Assembly (NCBI GenBank): GCA_031546805.1
Contig: JAVBJW010000053.1
Location: 1 to 5,838, forward strand
Source of the DNA: Mesenet sp031546805
GTDB taxonomy: Bacteria > Pseudomonadota > Alphaproteobacteria > Rickettsiales > Anaplasmataceae
DNA length: 5,838 nucleotides
Direction: 5' to 3'
How positions within the stretch are numbered: position 1 is the stretch's first letter; every line of letters begins with the position of its first letter. A program made the position numbers and the translations under genes. A model generated the notes under the pieces. That model worked only from the letters and a program-made list of their open reading frames with translations. It was not told where the DNA came from and did no database searches. Positions 1 to 5,252 of the stretch are shown in pieces.

Positions 1-873
1 TTGAGATGCAGCCTTAAGCATTGCATATTCACCACTTACTTGATAAGCAAAAATAGGTATATTAAAATTATTTGCTGCAACTTTAATGATATCAAGATAA
101 GGCATTCCAGGTTTTATCATAATAATATCTGCACCTTCATCTATATCCATTTGCATTTCACGCATTGCCTCTTTCGTATTGCCAAAGTCTAACTGGTAAC
201 TGCTTTTATCAATCGAACCTGATAACAAGCATGAACCTACTGCTTGCCGGAATGGAGCATAAAAACTTGAACAGTATTTAACTGCATAAGACAATATCAA
301 TACATCTTGAAAATTACTATTATCTAAAGATTTCCTTATTGCTTGAACTCTCCCATCCATCATATCAGATGGTGCAACTATATTACACCCAGCAGCGGCT
401 AAAACTAATGCTTGCTTGCACAAAACAGGTATAGTTTCATCATTTGCAACTTGAGTTCCTATCACAATACCATCATGCCCATGCGTAGTATATGGATCAA
501 GTGCAACGTCTGCAATTACTCCTATCTCGTTTAAAAATTCTGATTTTATTGCACGAATAGCTGAACAAATTAGATTATCTGGGTTATAAGCTTCTACAGC
601 AATTTCAGTTTTTAAACTATCTTCTACAACAGGAAAAAGAGCAATAGCGTTTATACCTAAGCTTTTTGCTTTTGCAACTATTGAAAGCAGTTCGTGTATA
701 GAATAGCATCTTATATCGGGCAAGCCAGAAATAGGTTCATATACCCCTTCATTGCTATGCACAAATAATGGCAGAATAAGATCATTAACCGATAGCTCAT
801 TTTCTCGTGTTAGATTAAGCAACCAGTTGTTTAAACGTTTTCGTCTGAGTCTTATATCTGGAAAAGTAGTCAT
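1..873 (-). CDS. hemB: Delta-aminolevulinic acid dehydratase (porphobilinogen synthase), partial at the C-terminus
   Basis: The enzyme condenses two molecules of 5-aminolevulinate into porphobilinogen, the first common step of tetrapyrrole and heme synthesis in the cytoplasm. The frame opens with ATG at 871-873 on the minus strand and stays open for 291 codons to the window edge; family members have about 330 residues, so roughly 40 C-terminal residues lie outside. Both active-site lysines are present: K199 in SYAVKYCSSFYAPFR and K254 in IIMIKPGMPYLDII, the latter being the Schiff-base segment. The metal segment at residues 122-135 reads DVALDPYTTHGHDG, with Asp where zinc enzymes carry cysteines, which marks the magnesium-type subfamily typical of alphaproteobacteria. 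An obvious SD is not visible before the ATG; the start is chosen because the N-terminus (FPDIRLRRKR) fits the family. It is divergent from the tRNA. Identification is secure. Confidence 0.97.
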   Translation of the reverse strand, partial: MTTFPDIRLRRKRLNNWLLNLTRENELSVNDLILPLFVHSNEGVYEPISGLPDIRCYSIHELLSIVAKAKSLGINAIALFPVVEDSLKTEIAVEAYNPDNLICSAIRAIKSEFLNEIGVIADVALDPYTTHGHDGIVIGTQVANDETIPVLCKQALVLAAAGCNIVAPSDMMDGRVQAIRKSLDNSNFQDVLILSYAVKYCSSFYAPFRQAVGSCLLSGSIDKSSYQLDFGNTKEAMREMQMDIDEGADIIMIKPGMPYLDIIKVAANNFNIPIFAYQVSGEYAMLKAASQ

Positions 874-900
874 AGTTTATCAACATAAAATATACTTTAT

Positions 901-906
901 ATTATA
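901..906 (-). promoter_or_regulatory. Candidate -10 element for hemB
   Basis: The minus strand reads a perfect TATAAT here, 27 bases before the hemB start codon. No convincing -35 hexamer lies 16-18 bases further upstream, and TATAAT-like words are frequent in such AT-rich DNA, so this is a weak call supported mainly by its position in the divergent hemB/tRNA spacer. Confidence 0.3.
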
Positions 907-955
907 AGCTACCCCTAGTATTTTCTACTTTTTTCTTTTATAATTTGTGAAATAA

Positions 956-961
956 TATAAT
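956..961 (+). promoter_or_regulatory. Candidate -10 element for tRNA-Val
   Basis: TATAAT lies 25 bases before the 5' end of the tRNA, which would leave a short leader. The region is almost pure A/T and a second TATAAT occurs at 939-944, so either could be the real element; no consensus -35 is evident. Confidence 0.25.
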
Positions 962-986
962 ATTATAAATTCATTATCAGAAATTA

Positions 987-1062
987 GGGCGATTAGCTCA
1001 GTTGGTAGAGCATCTGGTTTACACCCAGGAGGTCGGCAGTTCGAGCCTGTCATCGCCCACCA
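987..1062 (+). tRNA. tRNA-Val (anticodon UAC)
   Basis: A full cloverleaf can be folded by eye. The acceptor stem GGGCGAT (987-993) pairs with ATCGCCC (1052-1058). The D stem is GCTC/GAGC (996-999 and 1008-1011). The anticodon stem is TCTGG/CCAGG (1013-1017 and 1025-1029, with one U-G pair). The anticodon loop TTTACAC carries TAC at 1020-1022, which reads valine GUA and, by wobble, other GUN codons. The T stem is GGCAG/CTGTC around the loop TTCGAGC (1040-1046). The discriminator is A1059 and the CCA end (1060-1062) is encoded. The gene stands alone between hemB (divergent) and an accessory region. Confidence 0.97.
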
Positions 1063-1127
1063 TAACGTATACTGCGAACCACTCTCTATTTTAATTTTAG
1101 CATAGCTTAAAACTCGCAACAGTAGCC

Positions 1128-1154
1128 AGGTATATTCTACATACATGTATACCT
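1128..1154. repeat. Short perfect inverted repeat downstream of tRNA-Val
   Basis: AGGTATA at 1128-1134 is exactly complementary to TATACCT at 1148-1154 with a 13-base loop. No T-run follows, so it is not a typical intrinsic terminator. It could be a processing hairpin in the tRNA 3' trailer or chance pairing in AT-rich sequence. The rest of 1063-1278 shows no gene. Confidence 0.3.
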
Positions 1155-1278
1155 TCACACCAAATTATACCTCAAACAACCCTTTGTTTTATTTTCCATA
1201 ATATTGCATTATTAACCTTTTTTCTCTAAAACATAGGTCCTTTTTTACAGTTTTGAGAGTAAAGTAAATATTTGAATT

Positions 1279-1570
1279 TTGGTTGGCGCTGGAGAGGGAT
1301 GTGTTTTTTCTAAAATTAAAATTCGCAAGAAACCTTTAAATCTTTTGGGGATATTATGATGGATACCTAAGCAAACAGCTTGTCAAAACTAAGGCATTAC
1401 CACAGTATAGATGGTTACACCCTGGGGATCATACTAATCTTGTAAAGCATAATCCCAACCTTTTAATAGAGCTTACAATTGAAAGTGACTGGAATCTTGG
1501 GGTTAATGGTGCAGATTCCAGCCAAATTAAAAAGGTGACATCCCTTATAAAAAACCTTACAGGCCAGTAA
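1279..1570 (+). pseudogene. Decayed coding remnant of unknown function, probable frameshift near 1340-1359
   Basis: I do not recognise the product. One frame reads LVGAGEGCVFSKIKIRKK and on to a TGA at 1357-1359. A second frame is open from 1340 to the TAA at 1568-1570 and reads YYDGYLSKQLVKTKALPQ, then YRWLHPGDHTNLVKHNPNLL, then IELTIESDWNLGVNG, ending LIKNLTGQ. The two frames abut around 1340-1357, as expected for a one-base indel in a formerly continuous gene. The second frame, 76 codons, has no ATG start and no SD. Its residue make-up (Trp, Pro, His, Gly) looks coding, and 1280-1310 is richer in G than its surroundings, which hints at a foreign or phage origin. It ends six bases before the stop of the convergent ankyrin gene. 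A random open stretch cannot be excluded. Confidence 0.4.
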
Positions 1571-1576
1571 AAAAGC

Positions 1577-2491
1577 TTATAGATCTAGCCCTGTAGTAAC
1601 ATTACTTTTAACAGAAATATTATCCAGGTGAGTTCTAGGCTGTTCGCTATATTTATTTAATGCTCCTTTCAATACTTGCTCAATACTGTCCACCCTTTCT
1701 TCTACGTACTTATCTTTGGATAACGGACCTACAGAAGGTGCGTACTTTTTCCCTGTAAACTTCCTTGCAATTAATTCCAACAGCATTGTAGCATTACCAA
1801 CTACGGTACTATTTACTTCTGGCAATGCAATACTATTGTTGCCTTGACCATTTAAGTGTTGTATTTGAGGGTGGCCACTAACCTGATGAGGTGTAGCTAT
1901 TCGTGCAGTTGAATTACTTGTATAAGCTTCACGACGCGTACGTTTTGGTGTGAGAAATTCAATTATGTCGTTTTTATTGTTTTCACGCGCCAAATCCAAC
2001 GGTGTTTTGCCATTATTATTCTTAGCATTAGGATCAGCCTTCTTTTTTATAAGCACTCTTACTACCCCTAATTTACCATTTATAGCAGCCTCGTGCAGAG
2101 GAGTATAGCCATTCTCATCTTGAGCATTAACATCAACCTTCTTTGTTGCTATAAGCTCTTGTACTACATTAAAGTGACCATCTCTAGCAGCATAGTGCAG
2201 AGGAGTAGTGTTCAGATTGTCCTTAGCATTAATATCAGCACCATTCTTTACAAGCTCTTGCACTACCTCTAATTGACCATAACCAGCAGCATAGTGCAGA
2301 GGAGTCTTACCATGCTTATCTTGAATGTTAACATCATTCCCTTGATCAATAAACTTACGAACCATATTAAGATCACCACCTTCTGCAGCTGTATATAAAT
2401 TAAAATTTATAATTCGCTCCTCAATAAGCCCATATACTGCATCAAGATCGACACTTTCTGCAGCTTCATGTAAATTATCATTTAAATTCAT
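1577..2491 (-). CDS. Ankyrin-repeat protein, candidate host-interaction factor
   Basis: The product is a 304-residue protein of tandem ankyrin repeats, helical protein-binding modules that Rickettsiales often use towards host proteins. Counting from the ATG at 2489-2491, a degenerate cap (5-28) precedes about five repeats: 29-59, 60-91, 92-125, 126-158 and 159-180, with TPLHYAA or TPLHEAA cores and DVN/DIN turns. Repeat 3 has one extra residue. A basic stretch PKRTRR (182-187) follows. The 117-residue tail has no ankyrin signature; its end (about 234-275) looks helical and charged. The frame is open up to an ATG at 2597-2599, but that ATG has no SD, whereas the one at 2491 follows GAGGATAAA and a promoter-like pair lies in between; the longer form would add 36 residues. 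There is no signal peptide or membrane segment. The partner and localisation are unknown. Confidence 0.88.
   Translation of the reverse strand: MNLNDNLHEAAESVDLDAVYGLIEERIINFNLYTAAEGGDLNMVRKFIDQGNDVNIQDKHGKTPLHYAAGYGQLEVVQELVKNGADINAKDNLNTTPLHYAARDGHFNVVQELIATKKVDVNAQDENGYTPLHEAAINGKLGVVRVLIKKKADPNAKNNNGKTPLDLARENNKNDIIEFLTPKRTRREAYTSNSTARIATPHQVSGHPQIQHLNGQGNNSIALPEVNSTVVGNATMLLELIARKFTGKKYAPSVGPLSKDKYVEERVDSIEQVLKGALNKYSEQPRTHLDNISVKSNVTTGLDL
1952..2407 (-). repeat. Ankyrin repeat array, DNA-level direct repeats at 99-102 base spacing
   Basis: This is the coding segment for the five ankyrin units. The 20-base word starting at 2286 recurs at 2187 without change, and a variant with two substitutions lies at 2085. 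Spacings are 99 and 102 bases, that is 33 and 34 residues. Exact sharing of a 20-base core between neighbouring units suggests recent duplication or gene conversion, although the conserved TPLHYAA codons contribute. Confidence 0.8.
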
Positions 2492-2493
2492 TT

Positions 2494-2501
2494 TATCCTC
2501 A
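2494..2501 (-). promoter_or_regulatory. Shine-Dalgarno site deciding the ankyrin gene start
   Basis: The minus strand reads GAGGATAAA directly before the ATG at 2491, a good purine-rich SD at normal spacing. The upstream in-frame ATG at 2599 follows a pyrimidine-rich TTTCC and has no such site. Confidence 0.6.
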
Positions 2502-2516
2502 TATGTTAAAAATGGC

Positions 2517-2545
2517 ATTAAATAGCGTAAAGGCATTGAAGTCAA
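2517..2545 (-). promoter_or_regulatory. Candidate sigma70-type promoter of the ankyrin gene
   Basis: On the minus strand TTGACT (2540-2545) and TTTAAT (2517-2522) match five of six consensus bases each and are separated by exactly 17 bases. Transcription would begin near 2510, giving a leader of about 20 bases that contains the SD GAGGAT before the ATG at 2491. This arrangement supports the short form of the ankyrin protein. Confidence 0.5.
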
Positions 2546-2817
2546 TATATTATTTTTAGCATATTTTATTGGCATATGTATAATAGAGATTATTTTCATG
2601 GAAATGTAAGCTTGATGCAGCTACAAAGCACTTGTATCAATTTTGGTAAATTTATTAATTAAGTAGCATTAAGCCTCTTGCATGACTCATTGTATAGCTA
2701 ACTCAAGTAAGGTTTTCTTGATTCTTGAAATATAAAATTGACAGCACTGTTAATAATCTGTAAGTGGTAAAAACAGAATATGTTAAAATTACATAAAAGG
2801 AAAAGTACCAAGATTTT

Positions 2818-3489
2818 TCATAAACGTGCGGGTTCAATTTGTCCTTGAGATGAAATCACTACCTGGCTTATGCTAGCAGAAGGCTGTTGATTGTGAGGTA
2901 TTAAAGTGAATACTGAACTGCTTATAGCTTCTTCATAAGATGGCAAATTTAATGTATCTGAACAGATAGTGGTCTCTGTTGTTCTGGTTACTGTTGAGAA
3001 CGTTGATTCAGTATTATATAGCGGCATTGATATACCCGCTACTGATAACGCAAACTCAGTATAAGCAGGAGGAGGTGATGGTGGATTATCGTACATTAAT
3101 GTTAATTCATTATTATAAGGAAATAAACTTTCAACATCGTAAAGATTTTGTCCTGCGTTTAATTGTCTGATAGGTTGCCTAGTAATAACTTCATTAGAGT
3201 TGTTATGATATTCTTCAAGCTCAAGACCAGAAAAGCATGCATGACCTGCAAGAGGTGTAAGGATACAGCCAACTATTCCGACTGATGCCGATAAGGATAA
3301 CATAGCTTTATTTACTGCTGCACCAGCAGTATAAATTAAGTGTAATAGGCCACAGCAAGATACACTTACAGAACAAAAAGATACACAACATAAAAACCTT
3401 GCAGCTTTGCCTATAACAGTATTAGATGGTCCACAATACCAATTGCTAAAATTTGTACACCTACTTATACATCCTTCATTTACAGGCAT
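2818..3489 (-). CDS. Cys-rich two-helix membrane protein with PPxY and LPxY motifs, candidate effector
   Basis: I do not recognise a named family. The 223-residue protein has a polar Cys-containing N-terminus (C7, C11, C19), then two hydrophobic segments at about 29-52 and 62-86 that form a membrane hairpin rich in Cys (C34, C35, C39, C45, C46, C75, C85). A long polar tail follows. The segment VITRQPIRQL (101-110) resembles VITAQPKLQNL in the divergent neighbour. The tail carries PPSPPPAY (136-143) and NLPSYEEAIS (181-190), which fit PPxY and LPxY, the ligands of WW domains in Nedd4-type ubiquitin ligases; such motifs are usual in eukaryotic membrane adaptors. The rest of the tail is rich in Ser, Thr and Gln and is probably disordered. 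The ATG at 3487-3489 follows GAGAAAAAGG. Host ubiquitin-ligase recruitment is inference only; a non-secreted membrane protein is the alternative. Confidence 0.75.
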   Translation of the reverse strand: MPVNEGCISRCTNFSNWYCGPSNTVIGKAARFLCCVSFCSVSVSCCGLLHLIYTAGAAVNKAMLSLSASVGIVGCILTPLAGHACFSGLELEEYHNNSNEVITRQPIRQLNAGQNLYDVESLFPYNNELTLMYDNPPSPPPAYTEFALSVAGISMPLYNTESTFSTVTRTTETTICSDTLNLPSYEEAISSSVFTLIPHNQQPSASISQVVISSQGQIEPARL

Positions 3490-3518
3490 CCTTTTTCTCT
3501 GTACTTAATATGATACAC

Positions 3519-3546
3519 CTAATACAATATAAAATACTTAAGTCAA
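3519..3546 (-). promoter_or_regulatory. Candidate promoter of the PPxY membrane protein gene
   Basis: On the minus strand TTGACT (3541-3546) is followed after 16 bases by TATTAG (3519-3524). The -35 matches five of six and the -10 four of six consensus bases. The leader to the ATG at 3489 would be about 23 bases. It lies in the 228-base divergent spacer, which contains no other gene. Confidence 0.35.
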
Positions 3547-3675
3547 TTATTTTATATTAAAAATAGAATAGAATTGATGTTAATATTAGAACTGTACTAC
3601 ATACTTCTATTTCCTCAATCTTCTTTGCAGGGTAATCCATAAAGGACAATAAACTGCTTGATTTTGGTTTCTTTT

Positions 3676-3681
3676 TATACT
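3676..3681 (+). promoter_or_regulatory. Candidate -10 element for the 401-residue membrane protein gene
   Basis: TATACT lies 36 bases before the start codon at 3718. TTGATT at 3658-3663 is only 12 bases upstream, too close for a standard -35, so the call rests on the -10 alone. The same 11-base word TTTTTATACTA recurs at 5051-5061, upstream of the next plus-strand gene, if one mismatch at its first base is allowed. Confidence 0.25.
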
Positions 3682-3717
3682 AGTTTAACATAATTTTTGA
3701 AAAAAGAAGGGGGATGA

Positions 3718-4923
3718 ATGCATAGCAATGAAGTAAAGGAATATGAAATAACCTATGCAATAGGGGAGAAAGTATATAAAGAAAAGAATTTTGTTATTCT
3801 GGCAAATCAACTTGAATCTGATTTTTGTTTTGGAGAGAAGGAAGCAGAAACAAGTGACTGTATACAGAGTTTATTATATACACTGGGCTTGTTTTGTGCA
3901 TCTGGCGTGTTGACAGGTACTGCCGTATTTGGATTAGCAACAGGCTCTCAAGAACTTGCTGTTATTGGTGGAGTTGGCGGAACTATAAGCTATATGGCTA
4001 TACCTTGTGTTGATCATTGTAATCATTATAAAGCTACAGCTAAAGTGATTACTGCTCAACCAAAGTTACAGAATTTACCAGTAGACTATGAGACTATTAT
4101 TATGAAAGTAGAAGGATATAATGGAAAACAGTCGTTTGTAAAATTTTTGGAAGGTTTAGAGGAGTCAAAGGATTTTAAAATTTATGATATTATAAAACGA
4201 TCAAGGCTGATTATTGAAGTACCTAATGTAGTAATTAATAAATATACAAAGCAAGATGTTTCTCTATATAAAAAGTATCAAATGCATTCATTATTTAAAA
4301 AGTATAGTAGTGCTCATGATAGGTTTGTATTGCGAGCATTTTTTAGTATTATATATAAAGAAAGATATAGCAGTGGATATGTAGAATATATTAATATCAA
4401 TAATGAGATGTTAAAATATACAACTAATTCTAATGGTGAGCAATATCAAATAGAAGAGTTAAATATAAGAAAAAATTATGTAATAATTAAAGGTGACATG
4501 ATACTAACAGGCCGATGGGCATCTACTGTTCATGAAGGAAAAAAGAATAAAATAATAAACAAGGAAGAAAAAATATCCATTGTAGTATCTGCAAATGGTG
4601 ACATCAAGGTAGAAGATAAATATTTAAAAGCTTATCAGAAAAATAATATCAATATAGATTATGGTGCTAATGACCTATTTATAGGTGGTATCCCTTTTTC
4701 ACTGGCTATCACTTGTGGAAGATGGAAAAATGCTGTACGGCAGACATATAATGTAGAGCAGCTAGAACCTAGCACTGGAAGAAAAGGTGTTTCAGCTTCA
4801 TCACAGTTCTATCAATCTGATCCAATGTCTATTATATTAGAGGAACCAAGTTCTAGCATGCAGCAAGTAAGTGCTAAGATTGGAGTAGTAACAGGAGTTC
4901 GTAAGAGAGTAAATTTAGGTTGA
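3718..4923 (+). CDS. Hypothetical two-helix membrane protein with large soluble C-terminal domain
   Basis: I cannot assign a known family or function. The 401-residue protein begins with a polar segment of about 48 residues, then two hydrophobic segments (about 51-75 and 79-98) rich in Gly, Ala and Leu, separated by a short TGSQE turn, so a membrane hairpin. VITAQPKLQNL (110-120) follows and resembles VITRQPIRQL at the same distance after the hairpin in the divergent neighbour. The remaining 280 residues are soluble, rich in Lys, Ile, Tyr and Asn, mostly mixed alpha/beta by appearance, with a low-complexity Ser-rich end (355-385) and a basic terminus (VRKRVNLG). There is no cleavable signal peptide. 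The ATG at 3718 follows the strong SD GAAGGGGG at 3706-3713; an ATG at 3714 in another frame stops after three codons. Placement beside the PPxY protein suggests a related role at a membrane, possibly of the host. Confidence 0.8.
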   Translation: MHSNEVKEYEITYAIGEKVYKEKNFVILANQLESDFCFGEKEAETSDCIQSLLYTLGLFCASGVLTGTAVFGLATGSQELAVIGGVGGTISYMAIPCVDHCNHYKATAKVITAQPKLQNLPVDYETIIMKVEGYNGKQSFVKFLEGLEESKDFKIYDIIKRSRLIIEVPNVVINKYTKQDVSLYKKYQMHSLFKKYSSAHDRFVLRAFFSIIYKERYSSGYVEYININNEMLKYTTNSNGEQYQIEELNIRKNYVIIKGDMILTGRWASTVHEGKKNKIINKEEKISIVVSANGDIKVEDKYLKAYQKNNINIDYGANDLFIGGIPFSLAITCGRWKNAVRQTYNVEQLEPSTGRKGVSASSQFYQSDPMSIILEEPSSSMQQVSAKIGVVTGVRKRVNLG

Positions 4924-5252
4924 AAATGTTTTAATGTTAAATTCAATCTCTTTGTCATGTCAAGTAGTACAAGTAAGTGCAATCAAAGGCATATTAAAGT
5001 TTCTGTAAAAAACCAGCTTTTTTTTAGATAAACATCACTTTATCACTTGAATTTTTATACTAATATTAGTAGTAGTAATAGTGAAATATATCTGTATACG
5101 AAATGGTGTAGCAAGATGCTTCATAATCAAAAAGATTTATTACAAACAAGAAAGACTATTAAAAAAAATAGGGTTAGCGGTTCATCTCAAAGGTTAAACA
5201 GCGTAATAAAAATTATATCAATAGAGCAAGAGTAGATTCAGGTAGAGATATA
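4924..5252 (+). other. Spacer with an unusually open frame, possible decayed 5' end of the next gene
   Basis: No intact gene is convincing here. However, the frame of the preceding gene continues past its TGA (4921-4923) for about 100 codons with just one stop, TAA at 5029-5031, before TAG at 5233-5235; an AT-rich random frame would give several. It contains MSSSTSKCNQRHIKVSVKNQ from 4957 and, after the TAA, NFYTNISSSNSEIYLYTKW and RKTIKKNRVSGSSQRLN. The frame of the following gene is open from 5178, upstream of its ATG at 5253, and reads KQRNKNYINRARVDSGRDI. The two could have been one gene, joined by a single indel between 5178 and 5235. A piece from TTG at 5047 to 5235 (62 residues) has no clear SD and I do not call it a gene. 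Confidence 0.35.
5002..5028 (+). terminator. Weak AT-only hairpin, possible terminator of the 401-residue gene
   Basis: TCTGTAAAAAA at 5002-5012 can pair with TTTTTTTTAGA at 5018-5028 around the loop CCAGC, with one G-U pair and one mismatch. The descending arm is itself a run of eight T. The stem lacks G/C pairs, so termination would be weak, and a chance A/T match is possible. Confidence 0.2.

Noticed and set aside
1..192. Plus-strand 63-codon open frame
   Set aside because: It lies entirely antisense to hemB, which is certain.
925..1158. Minus-strand 77-codon open frame containing MTGSNCRPPGCKPDALPTEL
   Set aside because: It is the antisense translation of tRNA-Val, a well-known type of spurious protein.
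1224..1259. Near-inverted repeat CTCTAAAAC and GTTTTGAGAG
   Set aside because: Pairing needs a bulge and no T-run or gene end is adjacent.
1952..2407. Regular repeats considered as a CRISPR array
   Set aside because: The period is about 100 bases, the whole stretch is one open frame, and the units encode ankyrin repeats.
2612..2640. Small hairpin TACAA-AGCAC-TTGTA with outer TTGA/TCAA
   Set aside because: The five-base A/T-rich stem is expected by chance here, has no T-run and has no link to a gene end.
2738..2743. Perfect TTGACA on the plus strand
   Set aside because: No -10-like hexamer lies 15-19 bases downstream, and it would fire into the 3' end of the minus-strand gene at 2818.
2979..3170. 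Plus-strand 63-codon open frame
   Set aside because: It is antisense to the PPxY membrane protein gene and has no SD or family resemblance.
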